Source of the DNA: Streptomyces barkulensis
GTDB taxonomy: Bacteria > Actinomycetota > Actinomycetes > Streptomycetales > Streptomycetaceae
DNA length: 64,000 nt
Assembly (NCBI RefSeq): GCF_002843305.1
Contig: NZ_PGSG01000088.1
Location: 108,712 to 172,711, forward strand
Reading direction: 5' to 3'
The notes under the pieces were generated by a model. It made no database searches. It worked only from the letters and a program-made list of their open reading frames with translations, and had not been told where the DNA came from. How positions within the stretch are numbered: the stretch's first letter is position 1; the number at the start of each line of letters is the position of its first letter. This document shows, piece by piece, positions 16,599-24,725 of this stretch. A program made the position numbers and the translations under genes.

Positions 16599-16635
16599 TG
16601 TGACATGAGTCACACACGGGGTCAATTGTTGACCC
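16599..16635. promoter_or_regulatory. Two palindromes in the cyclase promoter region
   Basis: TGTGAC-ATGA-GTCACA (16599-16614) and GGGTCAA-TTG-TTGACCC (16619-16635) are separated by four bases. The first has the GTGA/TCAC arms typical of BldD sites. The S. coelicolor cdgB gene is a known BldD target, which makes BldD control of the downstream cyclase likely; the second palindrome is unassigned. Confidence 0.5.
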
Positions 16636-16741
16636 TGTGTACCGGCTGGACAGCTCGCTGTGATTCAGTGGCCTGAAGACAGGAGGAAGTCCAAAACCGG
16701 ATCATCTGGAGTCACCCACTCGAGTCTCAGGGGGAGGGCGG

Positions 16742-18448
16742 ATGGAAGCCGAGTCGGAGCCGTACGTGTGCCTCGCCACCCTGCGCAGGCTCCACCAGTC
16801 CATGGCGGACCTCAACGCCGCCCGCAGCCTGGCGGACACCCTGCAGACCGTCGCCGACGGCATCGTGAAGGGCCTCGACTTCGAGCTGGCCGCGGTCAAC
16901 CTCGTCAAGCCCGACGGAGACCTCGTGGTGGCGGCCGTCGCGGGCAGTGAGGGCGCCGAGGCGATGATGGCGGGCCGTACGGGCTCGCGGGCGGCCTGGG
17001 AGCGGCGGCTGGCGCTGGGTGAGCGCTGGGGCGAGCTGCGCTTCATCCCGTACACCGAGGCGTGGGTCCTGATGGACGACGACGTGCCGCAGTGGCACAC
17101 CGCCGGGCCGGCCCCGCGGTACGCCGACGAGTGGCATCCGATGGATCTCCTCATGGCGCCGATGCACTCCTCCGACGGAGAGCTCCTCGGCGTCATCTCC
17201 GTCGACAAGCCGCGCAACGGGCGGCGCCCGGGCGCGTGGGGGCGCGAAGCGTTGCAGATGTACGCCTTTCAGGCGGGGATTGCGATCAGCAACGCCCGGC
17301 TGCGCGCAAACATGCAGCGCGCGCTGGTCCGCCTGGAGCGTGAGCAGCAGGCGCTGAGGTCGAGCGAGGAGAGCTTCCGGCAGGCCTTCGAGTACGCGCC
17401 CAGCGGTATGGCGGTCACCGAGCTGGGCGGCGACCAGCACGGGCGGCTGGTGCGCGCCAACGACGCACTGTGCCGGCTGCTGGGCCGCCCGGCGGCGGCG
17501 CTGCGGCGCTGCGGCTTCTCCGACCTCGTCCACCCCGAGGACCTGACGACCCTGTTGCGCACCTCCGCGGAGGGCGGCCGGGCCGAGCTGCGGCTGGCGC
17601 GGCGCGACGGCTCCTTTCTGTGGGTCTCCCTGCGCAATTCGGTGGTGGCCGACGCCACCGACGGCCCGCGCTTCCTGCTCACCCATGTCGAGGACATCGA
17701 GGAGCGCAAGCGGCACGAGCTCCAGCTCGCCCACCGCGCCAGCCACGACTCGCTCACCGGTCTGCCCAACAGCGCCGAGCTGCGGGCGCGGCTCGGCGCG
17801 CGGCTGTGCGACAAGCCCGCGCCGGTGCCCGACGCCGCGCAGATGGGCCCCGGGGGAGCCGGCGGCGCGCTCGACGGCGGGTTCGGGCCCGAGGGCTTCG
17901 GCGCCGGCGGGTTCGGCCTCGACGGCTTCGGGCGGGACGGTTTCGGCCCAGGCGGTTACCGGGACGGCTTCGGGGGAGTCCTGCCGGAGCCGTCCGGCGG
18001 TTACGAGCACCACGTCCACACCGTTCCGCCCGCGAGCGACGATCCCTCGGAGAAGGGACTGGCCGTCCTCTTCTGCGACCTCGACGGCTTCAAGTCGATC
18101 AACGACCGCTTCGGCCACCACTGCGGCGACGCCGTGCTGATCGAGGTGGCCAGACGTCTTTCGAGTGGTGTTCGCGACAATGACACCGTCGCGCGGCTGG
18201 GTGGTGACGAATTCGTCGTCCTGGCGGACGGGCTGTGCCGCGGTGACGCCGCTGACCTGGCCGTACGGCTGCGCAACGCGATCATTCCGCCCATCCGCGT
18301 GGAGGGGCGCGCGGTACGGGTGGGAGCGAGCTTCGGCATCAGCTGGGCGGGGTGCGGGATGTCCGCCGAGGAGGTCCTGCACTCCGCCGACCAGCGGATG
18401 TACGTTGAGAAGCGGTCGCGGTCCAAGGCCCACCGCCGGGCCGGATGA
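16742..18448 (+). CDS. cdgB: GAF-PAS-GGDEF diguanylate cyclase, CdgB-like
   Basis: The ATG at 16742 follows GGGAGGG. The 568-residue protein contains a GAF domain (residues 25-185), a PAS/PAC domain (210-325; SFRQAFEYAPSGMAVTELGG ... FLLTHVEDIEERKRHE) and a GGDEF domain with an intact active site LGGDEFVVLADG and substrate motif FCDLDGFKSINDRFGH. It should make cyclic di-GMP, the signal that controls Streptomyces development through BldD. Oddly, ~80 residues rich in Gly-Phe (GFGPEGFGAGGFGLDGFGRD) are inserted between the first GGDEF helix (HDSLTGLPN) and the first strand. The adjacent CBM35-like gene and two upstream palindromes match the conserved cdgB neighbourhood. Confidence 0.9.
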   Translation: MEAESEPYVCLATLRRLHQSMADLNAARSLADTLQTVADGIVKGLDFELAAVNLVKPDGDLVVAAVAGSEGAEAMMAGRTGSRAAWERRLALGERWGELRFIPYTEAWVLMDDDVPQWHTAGPAPRYADEWHPMDLLMAPMHSSDGELLGVISVDKPRNGRRPGAWGREALQMYAFQAGIAISNARLRANMQRALVRLEREQQALRSSEESFRQAFEYAPSGMAVTELGGDQHGRLVRANDALCRLLGRPAAALRRCGFSDLVHPEDLTTLLRTSAEGGRAELRLARRDGSFLWVSLRNSVVADATDGPRFLLTHVEDIEERKRHELQLAHRASHDSLTGLPNSAELRARLGARLCDKPAPVPDAAQMGPGGAGGALDGGFGPEGFGAGGFGLDGFGRDGFGPGGYRDGFGGVLPEPSGGYEHHVHTVPPASDDPSEKGLAVLFCDLDGFKSINDRFGHHCGDAVLIEVARRLSSGVRDNDTVARLGGDEFVVLADGLCRGDAADLAVRLRNAIIPPIRVEGRAVRVGASFGISWAGCGMSAEEVLHSADQRMYVEKRSRSKAHRRAG

Positions 18449-18512
18449 GGCCTGGACGGCCCCGGCGCCGGGTGTGCGGCGGGACGCGGTGCGAGGGGTC
18501 ACGGACACCGCG

Positions 18513-18537
18513 CTCTTTAACCCGAAAGAGGTAGGCT
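18513..18537 (+). promoter_or_regulatory. Candidate promoter of the CBM35-like gene
   Basis: CTCTTT and AAAGAG form a 6-bp inverted repeat spaced by six bases (18513-18530), immediately followed by TAGGCT (18532-18537), a good -10 match, 37 bases before the ATG. No firm -35 is visible. Confidence 0.35.
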
Positions 18538-18574
18538 GCGCCGGGCAGGCACCCGTCATGGAGGAGCGCACGGA

Positions 18575-19549
18575 ATGACCGCCGGTAACAACGGCTCGGG
18601 CACGCCGGAGAACGACGACCCGTTCGCCTACCTCTACCGCTCCGAGGGCGGTACGAGCGGTGACACGGGCGCCGCGGCGTCACAGCCCGGAGTGCCTCGC
18701 ACCTCGTACAACCACGTCCGGGCCGTGGGCGAGCGCCGCTACGGCGGGCAGCAGGGCCAGCAGCAGGCGCCGCAGCAGCCCCAGCAGCAGGCGCACCAGC
18801 CCAGCGCGCACTACGCGGCTCCCGAGACCGTGCCCGGCGGCCGTGCCGCCGCGCGGCGCGAGGCCGCCGCGGCCGGTCCGGCCGGCCGGGGGCGGGGCCG
18901 CAACCACAACGGCCTGCTGGTGGGCGCGCTGGCGGTCGTCGCCGCCGTGGTCCTCGGAGTGGGTGCCGCGGTCTTCTTCAGTGACGGCGACGACGCGAAC
19001 GCCAACCAGACCGGCGGCACCCAGGCCGCCACCTCCGGAGCCGGCGAGGGCGAGAGCGGCGGAGGCGACGGGGACGACCAGGACAAGGACGCCGAGAAGA
19101 ACAAGGAGAAGAAGCCGGGCCCCCTCCCCTCCGAGGACGCGGCCAGCCTCCAGCTCGGCGGCGGGGCGACCACGGACAAGACCGTCCAGGGCGCCGAGTC
19201 CAGGAACGGCGCGTACGTCACCGGCTTCGACAAGCCCGGCACCTCGGCCACCTGGACCTTCGAGGTCCCCGAGGACGGCAAGTACACGCTGTTCGTCGGC
19301 TACGGAGTGCCGGGCAAGGACGCCGACTCCGCGCTCGCCGTCAACGGCACGCCCCACAAGGGCGGGCTGAACATGAAGAACTTCGCCAAGGCGGGCGAGG
19401 GCGAGTGGGAGAAGGGCTGGACCCGCACCTTCGCCTGGGTCAACCTGAACGAGGGCACCAACACCGTCAGGATCTCCTGCGAGGAGGGCAACCAGTGCGG
19501 GTTCGCCCTCGACCGGGTCTGGCTCAAGGAAGGCCACGTCCGCGGCTGA
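18575..19549 (+). CDS. Membrane-anchored protein with C-terminal CBM35-like domain
   Basis: The 324-residue protein begins with a cytoplasmic Gln/Pro-rich segment (residues 1-105; QQGQQQAPQQPQQQ), then one transmembrane helix (GLLVGALAVVAAVVLGVGAAVFF, residues ~113-135). A charged linker (DDQDKDAEKNKEKK) follows, and residues 190-322 form a jelly-roll carbohydrate-binding domain of the CBM6/35 type (GAYVTGFDKPGTSATWTFEV; GKYTLFVGYGVPG; GTNTVRISCEEGNQCGFALDRVWL). It is therefore a type II membrane protein displaying a glycan-binding domain. Two Cys in the domain could form a disulphide. It follows cdgB on the same strand with its own probable promoter. Ligand unknown. Confidence 0.85.
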   Translation: MTAGNNGSGTPENDDPFAYLYRSEGGTSGDTGAAASQPGVPRTSYNHVRAVGERRYGGQQGQQQAPQQPQQQAHQPSAHYAAPETVPGGRAAARREAAAAGPAGRGRGRNHNGLLVGALAVVAAVVLGVGAAVFFSDGDDANANQTGGTQAATSGAGEGESGGGDGDDQDKDAEKNKEKKPGPLPSEDAASLQLGGGATTDKTVQGAESRNGAYVTGFDKPGTSATWTFEVPEDGKYTLFVGYGVPGKDADSALAVNGTPHKGGLNMKNFAKAGEGEWEKGWTRTFAWVNLNEGTNTVRISCEEGNQCGFALDRVWLKEGHVRG

Positions 19550-19603
19550 CGCCGCCGTGGCAGGCCGCGACAGGGGCCGGCGGCGCGGGGCGGCGCGGGC
19601 GTG

Positions 19604-20491
19604 TCAGCCGCCGACCACCTTCAGGAAGGCCGCGACCGTCCGCGCCATCGCCTCCCGCGCAGGGGACAGGTAGCGGCGCGGATCGACGGCCCGCGCGTCC
19701 TGCGCGAGGAAGGCGCGGACGGCCCCGGTGAAGGCGGTGTTCAGCGCCGTCCCCACATTGATCTTCGTCATTCCGGCCGCGACCGCCCGCCGCAGCTCCC
19801 CGTCCGGCACCCCGGACGAGCCGTGCAGCACCAGCGGCACGGGGACGGCCTCGCGCAACTCGCCGATGAGGGTGTGGTCGAGGACGGCGGTGCGCTCGGT
19901 CATCGCGTGGGAGCTGCCGACCGCGACGGCCAGGGCGTCCACCCCGGTGGCGGCCGCATACGCCGCCGCCTCGGCGGGGTCGGTGCGCACGCCGGGGGCG
20001 TGCGCGTCGAGTGTCCCGCGCCCCTCCTCCGGCTCCCCGCTCCCCGGCTCCCGGTCGCCGGGCTTGCCGCCGATCCGGCCCAGCTCGGCCTCCACCCACA
20101 TCCCGTGCGCGTGGCCGAAGCGCACGGCCTCCGCCGTGGCCGCCACATTGCGGTCGTAGGGCAGCTTCGAGGCGTCGAACATCACCGAGCCGAACCCGGC
20201 CTCCGGCGCGGCACGCAGCAGCTCGGGGCTCTCCACATGGTCCAGGTGCAGTGCCAGAGGCGCGCCGGAGGCCCGCGCCACGGCCGCCGCGGCGGCGGCG
20301 ACGGGGGCGAGCCGGCCGCCGCGGAAGCGCACGGCGTTCTCGGAGATCTGGAGGATGGCGGGCATGCCGGCGGTCTCCGCGCCGGCGGCGATCGCCTCGG
20401 CGTGCTCCAGGGTGATGACGTTGAACGCGGCGACGCCGCGGCCGGACGCGCGCGCGTCCGCCACGAGTTCTCCGCTGCCGACCAGTGGCAT
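19604..20491 (-). CDS. Class II fructose/tagatose-bisphosphate aldolase family protein
   Basis: The 295-residue product matches the class II aldolase family (FbaA/GatY/KbaY). The zinc ligands are recognisable: HLDH in LALHLDHVESPELL, EAELG in WVEAELGRIGG and LHGSSG. The C-terminal phosphate-binding TKINVGTALNTAF is intact. The shorter length (about 290 rather than 340) and neighbours point to the tagatose-bisphosphate (GatY/KbaY) side rather than glycolytic Fba. It is last in an operon-like row with PfkB kinase, NagA and ROK kinase, so it should split the bisphosphate derived from an amino sugar into two trioses. The insertion GDREPGSGEPEEGRG after the Glu ligand is unusual and probably a surface loop. 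Confidence 0.85.
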   Translation of the reverse strand: MPLVGSGELVADARASGRGVAAFNVITLEHAEAIAAGAETAGMPAILQISENAVRFRGGRLAPVAAAAAAVARASGAPLALHLDHVESPELLRAAPEAGFGSVMFDASKLPYDRNVAATAEAVRFGHAHGMWVEAELGRIGGKPGDREPGSGEPEEGRGTLDAHAPGVRTDPAEAAAYAAATGVDALAVAVGSSHAMTERTAVLDHTLIGELREAVPVPLVLHGSSGVPDGELRRAVAAGMTKINVGTALNTAFTGAVRAFLAQDARAVDPRRYLSPAREAMARTVAAFLKVVGG

Positions 20492-20619
20492 GCCCGCCCC
20501 TTCTCCGTGCCCGTCCCCGCGCCCGTCTTCTCCGCCCGCCGCCGTCCGGCCGCTGTCCCGCCGTCCGGCCGCTGTCCCGCCGTCCGGCCGGGATGCCGGA
20601 GGATCCGCCGGGCGGCCCG

Positions 20620-21558
20620 TCAGACGGCCGCCATCTGCCGGTCGATCCGCACCCCGGGCAGCAGCTCCTCGTACAGCACCCGGTCGAACTCCCCCGCGGC
20701 CTCGGCCCGTACGGTCGCCGCCGACAGGGCGGCGGCACGGGCCAGCCGGTCCGGCCAGGGCAGGCCCTCCACGACTCCGGACAGCAGCGCGGCCACCACC
20801 GAGTCCCCCGCCCCCGTCGGGTTGCCCGCCAGCCGCCGGGGCGGCTCGACGCGCCAGACGCCCTCCGGGGTGAGGCCCAGCAGCCCGTCCTCGCCCAGCG
20901 AGGCGACCACCGAGTGCGCCCCGCGCCGCTGCGCCAGCCGTGCGGCCCGCAGCGGCTCGGTGGTGCCCGTTATCCCGGCCAGCTCATGGGAGTTGGGCTT
21001 GACGACGTCCGGCCGGGCGGCCAGCCCGCGCAGCAGCGGCTCCCCGCTGGTGTCCAGCAGCACGGGCACGCCCGCGGTGCGCGCGGCGCGCACCAGCGTC
21101 CCGTACGCCCCCACGGGCACCCCGGGCGGCAGGCTGCCGCACAGGGCGACGGCGGTGGCGTCGTGCAGCAGGCCGCCGTAGACGTCCAGGAAGCGCTCCC
21201 ACTCGGCGGGGGCTATCTGCGGGCCGGGCTCGTTGAGCACGGTGGCGTCCCCGGAGGCCTCGTCCACGACCGTGACGGTGCGGCGGGTGTCCCCGCCGAC
21301 GGCGACGAACGCGTCCCCGACCGGGCCCTCCTCCGTCACCTCCGACAGCAGCGCCCGCAGCCGGTCGCCGTTCGGGCCGCCGGTGAAGCCGGTCACCAGC
21401 GTCTCGTGGCCCAGCGCGCCCAGGACCCGCGCCACGTTCAGGCCCTTGCCGCCCGGACGCTCGGCGACCTCCCGGACCCGGTGGGAGGCGCGCGGCTCCA
21501 GACGGGGGACGCGGTAGGTGATGTCCAAAGCCGCGTTGAGCGTGACGGTCAGGATCAT
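20620..21558 (-). CDS. PfkB-family hexose-phosphate kinase (1-phosphofructokinase/tagatose-6-phosphate kinase type)
   Basis: The ATG at 21558 (MILTVTLNAALDITY) is the standard family start. The 312-residue kinase shows the PfkB signatures: GGKGLNVARVLGALG (sugar binding), VVKPNSHELAGITG, and the anion hole/catalytic Asp in NPTGAGDSVVAALLSG. This subgroup (FruK/LacC) phosphorylates fructose-1-phosphate or tagatose-6-phosphate. It lies between NagA and an aldolase, suggesting formation of the bisphosphate that the aldolase cleaves. Which sugar phosphate is used cannot be told from sequence. A 128-base gap separates it from the aldolase and 159 bases from NagA, so separate promoters are possible. 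Confidence 0.88.
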   Translation of the reverse strand: MILTVTLNAALDITYRVPRLEPRASHRVREVAERPGGKGLNVARVLGALGHETLVTGFTGGPNGDRLRALLSEVTEEGPVGDAFVAVGGDTRRTVTVVDEASGDATVLNEPGPQIAPAEWERFLDVYGGLLHDATAVALCGSLPPGVPVGAYGTLVRAARTAGVPVLLDTSGEPLLRGLAARPDVVKPNSHELAGITGTTEPLRAARLAQRRGAHSVVASLGEDGLLGLTPEGVWRVEPPRRLAGNPTGAGDSVVAALLSGVVEGLPWPDRLARAAALSAATVRAEAAGEFDRVLYEELLPGVRIDRQMAAV

Positions 21559-21717
21559 CCGGTACTCCGCCTCCCACCGGCGAGTGTGAACGTTCGGCAT
21601 ACGCACGGTGGCGCGGGGCCGCCGACCGTGCGAGTGATCATGCCAAAGCGGAGGCGGCCGGCCCAGAGGGCGGAGACGCCCGTCCGCGCTCGATGTGGGA
21701 ACGAGACCGTAACGCAA

Positions 21718-22983
21718 TCAGGCCGTCGCGCCGCCGCGTACAACCCCGGCGGGCTCCGCGGAGTCCGGGAGGCGAGGGGGCACCACCCACTCGCCCCGGC
21801 GCATGACGCCCGCGACCCGGTAGCCGCCGTCCAGCACCACCAGGTCGGCGTACTTGCCGGGCTCGATCGACCCCACCCGGTCGGCGACGCCCAGCAGCCG
21901 CGCCGGGTTGAGCGCCAGGGCCCGTACCGCGTCCTCGATGCGCAGGCCGTCCACCGTCACCGCGCGCCGCAGCGCCTCGTCCAGGGTGAGTGTGGAGCCG
22001 GCGATCGAGCCGCCCTCCACCAGCCGGGCGACGCCGTCGGTGACGCGCACCTGAAGCGGGCCGAGCGGGTAGAGGCCGTCGCCCATGCCGGCCGCGCCCA
22101 TGGCGTCGGTGACGAAGGCGACCCGGCCGGCCCCGGCGCGGGCGAAGGCCAGCTCCAGGACGGCGGGGTGCAGATGGACGCCGTCGTTGATCAGCTCGAC
22201 GGTGACCCGCTCGTCCTCCAGCAGCGCCGCCACCGGGCCGGGGGCGCGGTGCAGCAGCGGGGGCATCGCGTTGAACAGGTGCGTGGCGACCGTCGCACCC
22301 GCCCCGACTGCCTCCAGCACGGCCTCGTAGGAGGCGTCGGTGTGGCCGACCGCCGCGATCACCCCGCTGTCGGCCAGCAGCCGCACCGACTCCAGACCGC
22401 CGGGCAGCTCCGGCGCGAGCGTGACCATCCGTGCCGCGCCGCGCGCCGCCTCCACCAGCTTGCGCACGTCGGCCGGGTCGGGATCGCGCAGCAGGCCGGG
22501 GTCGTGGGCGCCGCAGCGGCTGCGGGCGATGAAGGGACCCTCGAAGTGGATACCCGCCAGGTCGCCCTGCTCCACCAGCTCCGAGAGCGCGGCGGCCTGC
22601 CGGGCGAGTTCGTCCAGACCGCCGGTGACGGTGGAGGCGGCCATCGTGGTGGTGCCGTGCGCACGGTGGGTGGCGATCACCCGCAGCGCCTCCTCGGCCG
22701 TCCCCGCGGAGAAGGACGCCCCGCCGCCGCCGTGGACGTGCATGTCGACGAAGCCGGGTACGACCCAGTGGCCGGTCAGGTCGAGCGTGCCCGCCTCCCC
22801 GGGGGCGTCGGCGGCGATGCGCGAGCCCTCCACCGTCACCCTGCCGCCCTCGGCCACGCCGTCCGGCAGCACTACCCGGGCGCCCGTCAGCACGGTGCGC
22901 CGCGCCCCGGCCGGCCGGGCGCTCGCCGTCGGCGCTTCTGCCGTCCGCGCCCCCGTCGTCTGCGCCGTCTTCGGACCGGTCAT
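21718..22983 (-). CDS. nagA: N-acetylglucosamine-6-phosphate deacetylase
   Basis: The ATG at 22983 overlaps the stop of the ROK kinase gene (ATGA), indicating translational coupling. The 421-residue amidohydrolase has the metal site FVDMHVHGGGG, the catalytic loops HFEGPFIARSRCGAHD, AVGHTDASYE and THLFNAMPPLLHR, and the C-terminal FVTDAMGAAG and LALNPARLLGV-x-DRVGSIEPGKYADLVV. It removes the acetyl group from GlcNAc-6-phosphate (or GalNAc-6-phosphate) in the cytosol. The first ~28 residues are an Ala/Thr-rich extension not needed for the fold. The order kinase-deacetylase and the DasR-type site upstream match the known nagKA unit of Streptomyces. Confidence 0.93.
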   Translation of the reverse strand: MTGPKTAQTTGARTAEAPTASARPAGARRTVLTGARVVLPDGVAEGGRVTVEGSRIAADAPGEAGTLDLTGHWVVPGFVDMHVHGGGGASFSAGTAEEALRVIATHRAHGTTTMAASTVTGGLDELARQAAALSELVEQGDLAGIHFEGPFIARSRCGAHDPGLLRDPDPADVRKLVEAARGAARMVTLAPELPGGLESVRLLADSGVIAAVGHTDASYEAVLEAVGAGATVATHLFNAMPPLLHRAPGPVAALLEDERVTVELINDGVHLHPAVLELAFARAGAGRVAFVTDAMGAAGMGDGLYPLGPLQVRVTDGVARLVEGGSIAGSTLTLDEALRRAVTVDGLRIEDAVRALALNPARLLGVADRVGSIEPGKYADLVVLDGGYRVAGVMRRGEWVVPPRLPDSAEPAGVVRGGATA

Positions 22984-23936
22984 AGGCTCGCAACCTCCGC
23001 GGAGAGTAGGTCCCAGGCGAGGAGTCCCGCGCCCAGGCACCCGGCGGCGTCCCCCAGGGCCGCCGGAACGATCGTGGGGACGTGCTGGAAGGTGACCTTG
23101 GCGCGTACGGCCTCGCGCAGCGGCGCCAGAAGCGTCTCGCCCGCCTCCGCCAGCCCGCCGCCGACGATCAGCACCCGCGGGTCCAGCAGGGTGATCGCGG
23201 TGACCAGGCCCTCGGAGAGGGCGTCGACCGCGTCGCGCCAGACGGCGGCGGCCCGCGGATCGCCCGCCTCCACGGCCCGGGCGGCGCCGGCCGCCGTCGC
23301 CCCCGGATCCCCGCACGCCTCGGCCCAGGCCCGGCCCACGGCGGCGGCGGAGGCGAACAGCTCCAGACAGCCGCGCCGCCCGCAGCCGCACTCGGGCCCG
23401 CCGGGCCGTACGGTGATGTGGCCGATCTCACCCGCGCCGCCGTGCGCGCCCGGCTCCACCCGGCCGTCGATCCCGACGGCCCCGGCGATGCCGGTGCCCA
23501 GCGCCGTGAACAGGAAGCGGTCCACGCCCGCCCCCGCCCCGATCCGCCCCTCGGCGAGCCCGCCGGCGCGCACGTCGTGCCCGAGGGCGACGGGCACCCC
23601 GCCCAGCCGTCCGGACACCAGATCGCGCAGGGGCACGTCCCGCCAGCCGAGATTGGTGGAGTAGACGGCCGTCCCCGCCGCGTCGTCGACGATCCCCGGC
23701 ACCGCGATCCCCGCGGCCACGGGCTCGGCGCCGTACCGCGCGACCCCGGCCTCCCGCAGCCTTTCGGCGAACGCGAGCACGTGTCCCACCACGGCGTCCG
23801 GCCCGTCCTCCCGTCCGGTGGGCCGCCGCGCCTGGTGCAGCAGTGTGTGGCCGGGCCCGACGAGGGCGCCCTTCAGCCCGGTGCCGCCCACGTCGAGGGC
23901 GACGACATACGCGGTTTCGTCATGCCGAGGAGTCAC
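22980..23936 (-). CDS. nagK: ROK-family N-acetylhexosamine kinase
   Basis: The GTG at 23936 (VTPRHDETAYVVALDVGG) is preferred over GTG 23957 because GGTGAG lies nine bases before it. The 318-residue ROK kinase has the ATP-binding ALDVGGTGLKGALV, the catalytic region VALGHDVRAGGLAEG, TALGTGIAGAVGIDG, the sugar-binding GHITVRPGG and the zinc motif CGCGRRGCLE. In the nagKA pair it would phosphorylate GlcNAc inside the cell. The catalytic Asp in LGHDVRA is intact. A dre-like operator lies 27 bases upstream, so DasR with amino-sugar phosphate as inducer is the likely regulator. Confidence 0.9.
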   Translation of the reverse strand: MTPRHDETAYVVALDVGGTGLKGALVGPGHTLLHQARRPTGREDGPDAVVGHVLAFAERLREAGVARYGAEPVAAGIAVPGIVDDAAGTAVYSTNLGWRDVPLRDLVSGRLGGVPVALGHDVRAGGLAEGRIGAGAGVDRFLFTALGTGIAGAVGIDGRVEPGAHGGAGEIGHITVRPGGPECGCGRRGCLELFASAAAVGRAWAEACGDPGATAAGAARAVEAGDPRAAAVWRDAVDALSEGLVTAITLLDPRVLIVGGGLAEAGETLLAPLREAVRAKVTFQHVPTIVPAALGDAAGCLGAGLLAWDLLSAEVASL

Positions 23937-23962
23937 GGGGACAGTCTCACCTGTCACCCGCG

Positions 23963-23978
23963 AAAGGTCTAGTCCACT
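23963..23978. promoter_or_regulatory. DasR-type (dre) operator
   Basis: AAAGGTCTAGTCCACT matches 13 of 16 positions of the dre consensus ACTGGTCTAGACCACT, including the central GGTCTAG. It lies just upstream of nagK-nagA, where DasR sites are established in S. coelicolor. Confidence 0.7.
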
Positions 23979-24117
23979 TTACCGCCGGTCGGAGCCGTGC
24001 CTGGGGCCCGGACGCCATGAGCAGGCACGCAGGGCCGAACGCTGTTCGGCGAGCTGTGGAAAACCCAACCCCCTCCATCCCCTCTGTTAGCGTCGGGCGA
24101 GGACCGGCAGGGGGATC

Positions 24118-24725
24118 ATGGGGAGTCTGTGGAAACGCGGTCGGCTGCGTACCACTGTTCTGGGGGTGGCGGTCCTCGCCGTCGTGACGGCGGTGATCGC
24201 CTACTCAATGCGGGACGAGGAATACCTGAAAGCCAACCGTGCGCAGGTACGGAAGGCGTGCGCCGGCCTGCTGCCCGCCGCCCACCTCGACCCGTTCCTG
24301 CCCCGCGACTCGGCCGTGACGCACGGGCAGTACGGCATGCTCCTCGAACCCGGCCACGAGAGCCGCGCGTTCATCGACTGCCGACTCGACTGGACCGGTG
24401 ACGGCGGGAACGGCGACCGCAGCGTCCACATGCGGGCGGAACCATGGGGCCCGGCGACGTACTGCCCTCCGCCGACGACGACGTGCTCCCCATCTCGGTC
24501 ACGCCCGAACTCGGCCACCACCTGGATTCGGATGGAAGAGTGACGCGGCACGAGGAGGACGGGTCCGCACTGAGCAAGGCGGCACGCGAGGAACTGTCGC
24601 GGACGGCGCGAACCGCACTCGACCGTTACCTCGGTGCCCCCGGCGGCCGGCCCGAGCGAACGCACTGCCGTGACACCACGGTCCTGGGGGAGGTGGCGGA
24701 ATGGCGATCCACCGACGACGAGTGA
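24118..24725 (+). pseudogene. Membrane-anchored accessory protein, frame broken near 24450
   Basis: The ATG at 24118 follows AGGGGGAT and starts a short basic region plus one transmembrane helix (VLGVAVLAVVTAVIAYSM). The extracellular part reads normally to about residue 110 (ACAGLLPAAHLDPFLPRDS ... SVHMRAEPWGP). From there the frame becomes Thr/Pro/Ser/Arg-rich and stops at 24543, while a native-looking continuation (DDDVLPISVTPELGHHLDSD, later AAREELSRTARTALDRYLG) is in another frame and ends at 24725, overlapping the next gene by 25 bases. One indel close to the GGGGCCCGG run at 24446-24454 would restore it. Similar layout to the genes at 24701 and 28927 suggests a paralogue set. Confidence 0.55.

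Noticed and set aside
20485..23664. Very long plus-strand open frame (over 1000 codons)
   Set aside because: It is antisense to the PfkB, NagA and ROK genes, all of which have clear motifs; its composition is Arg/Gly/Pro/Ala-rich. A high-GC shadow frame.
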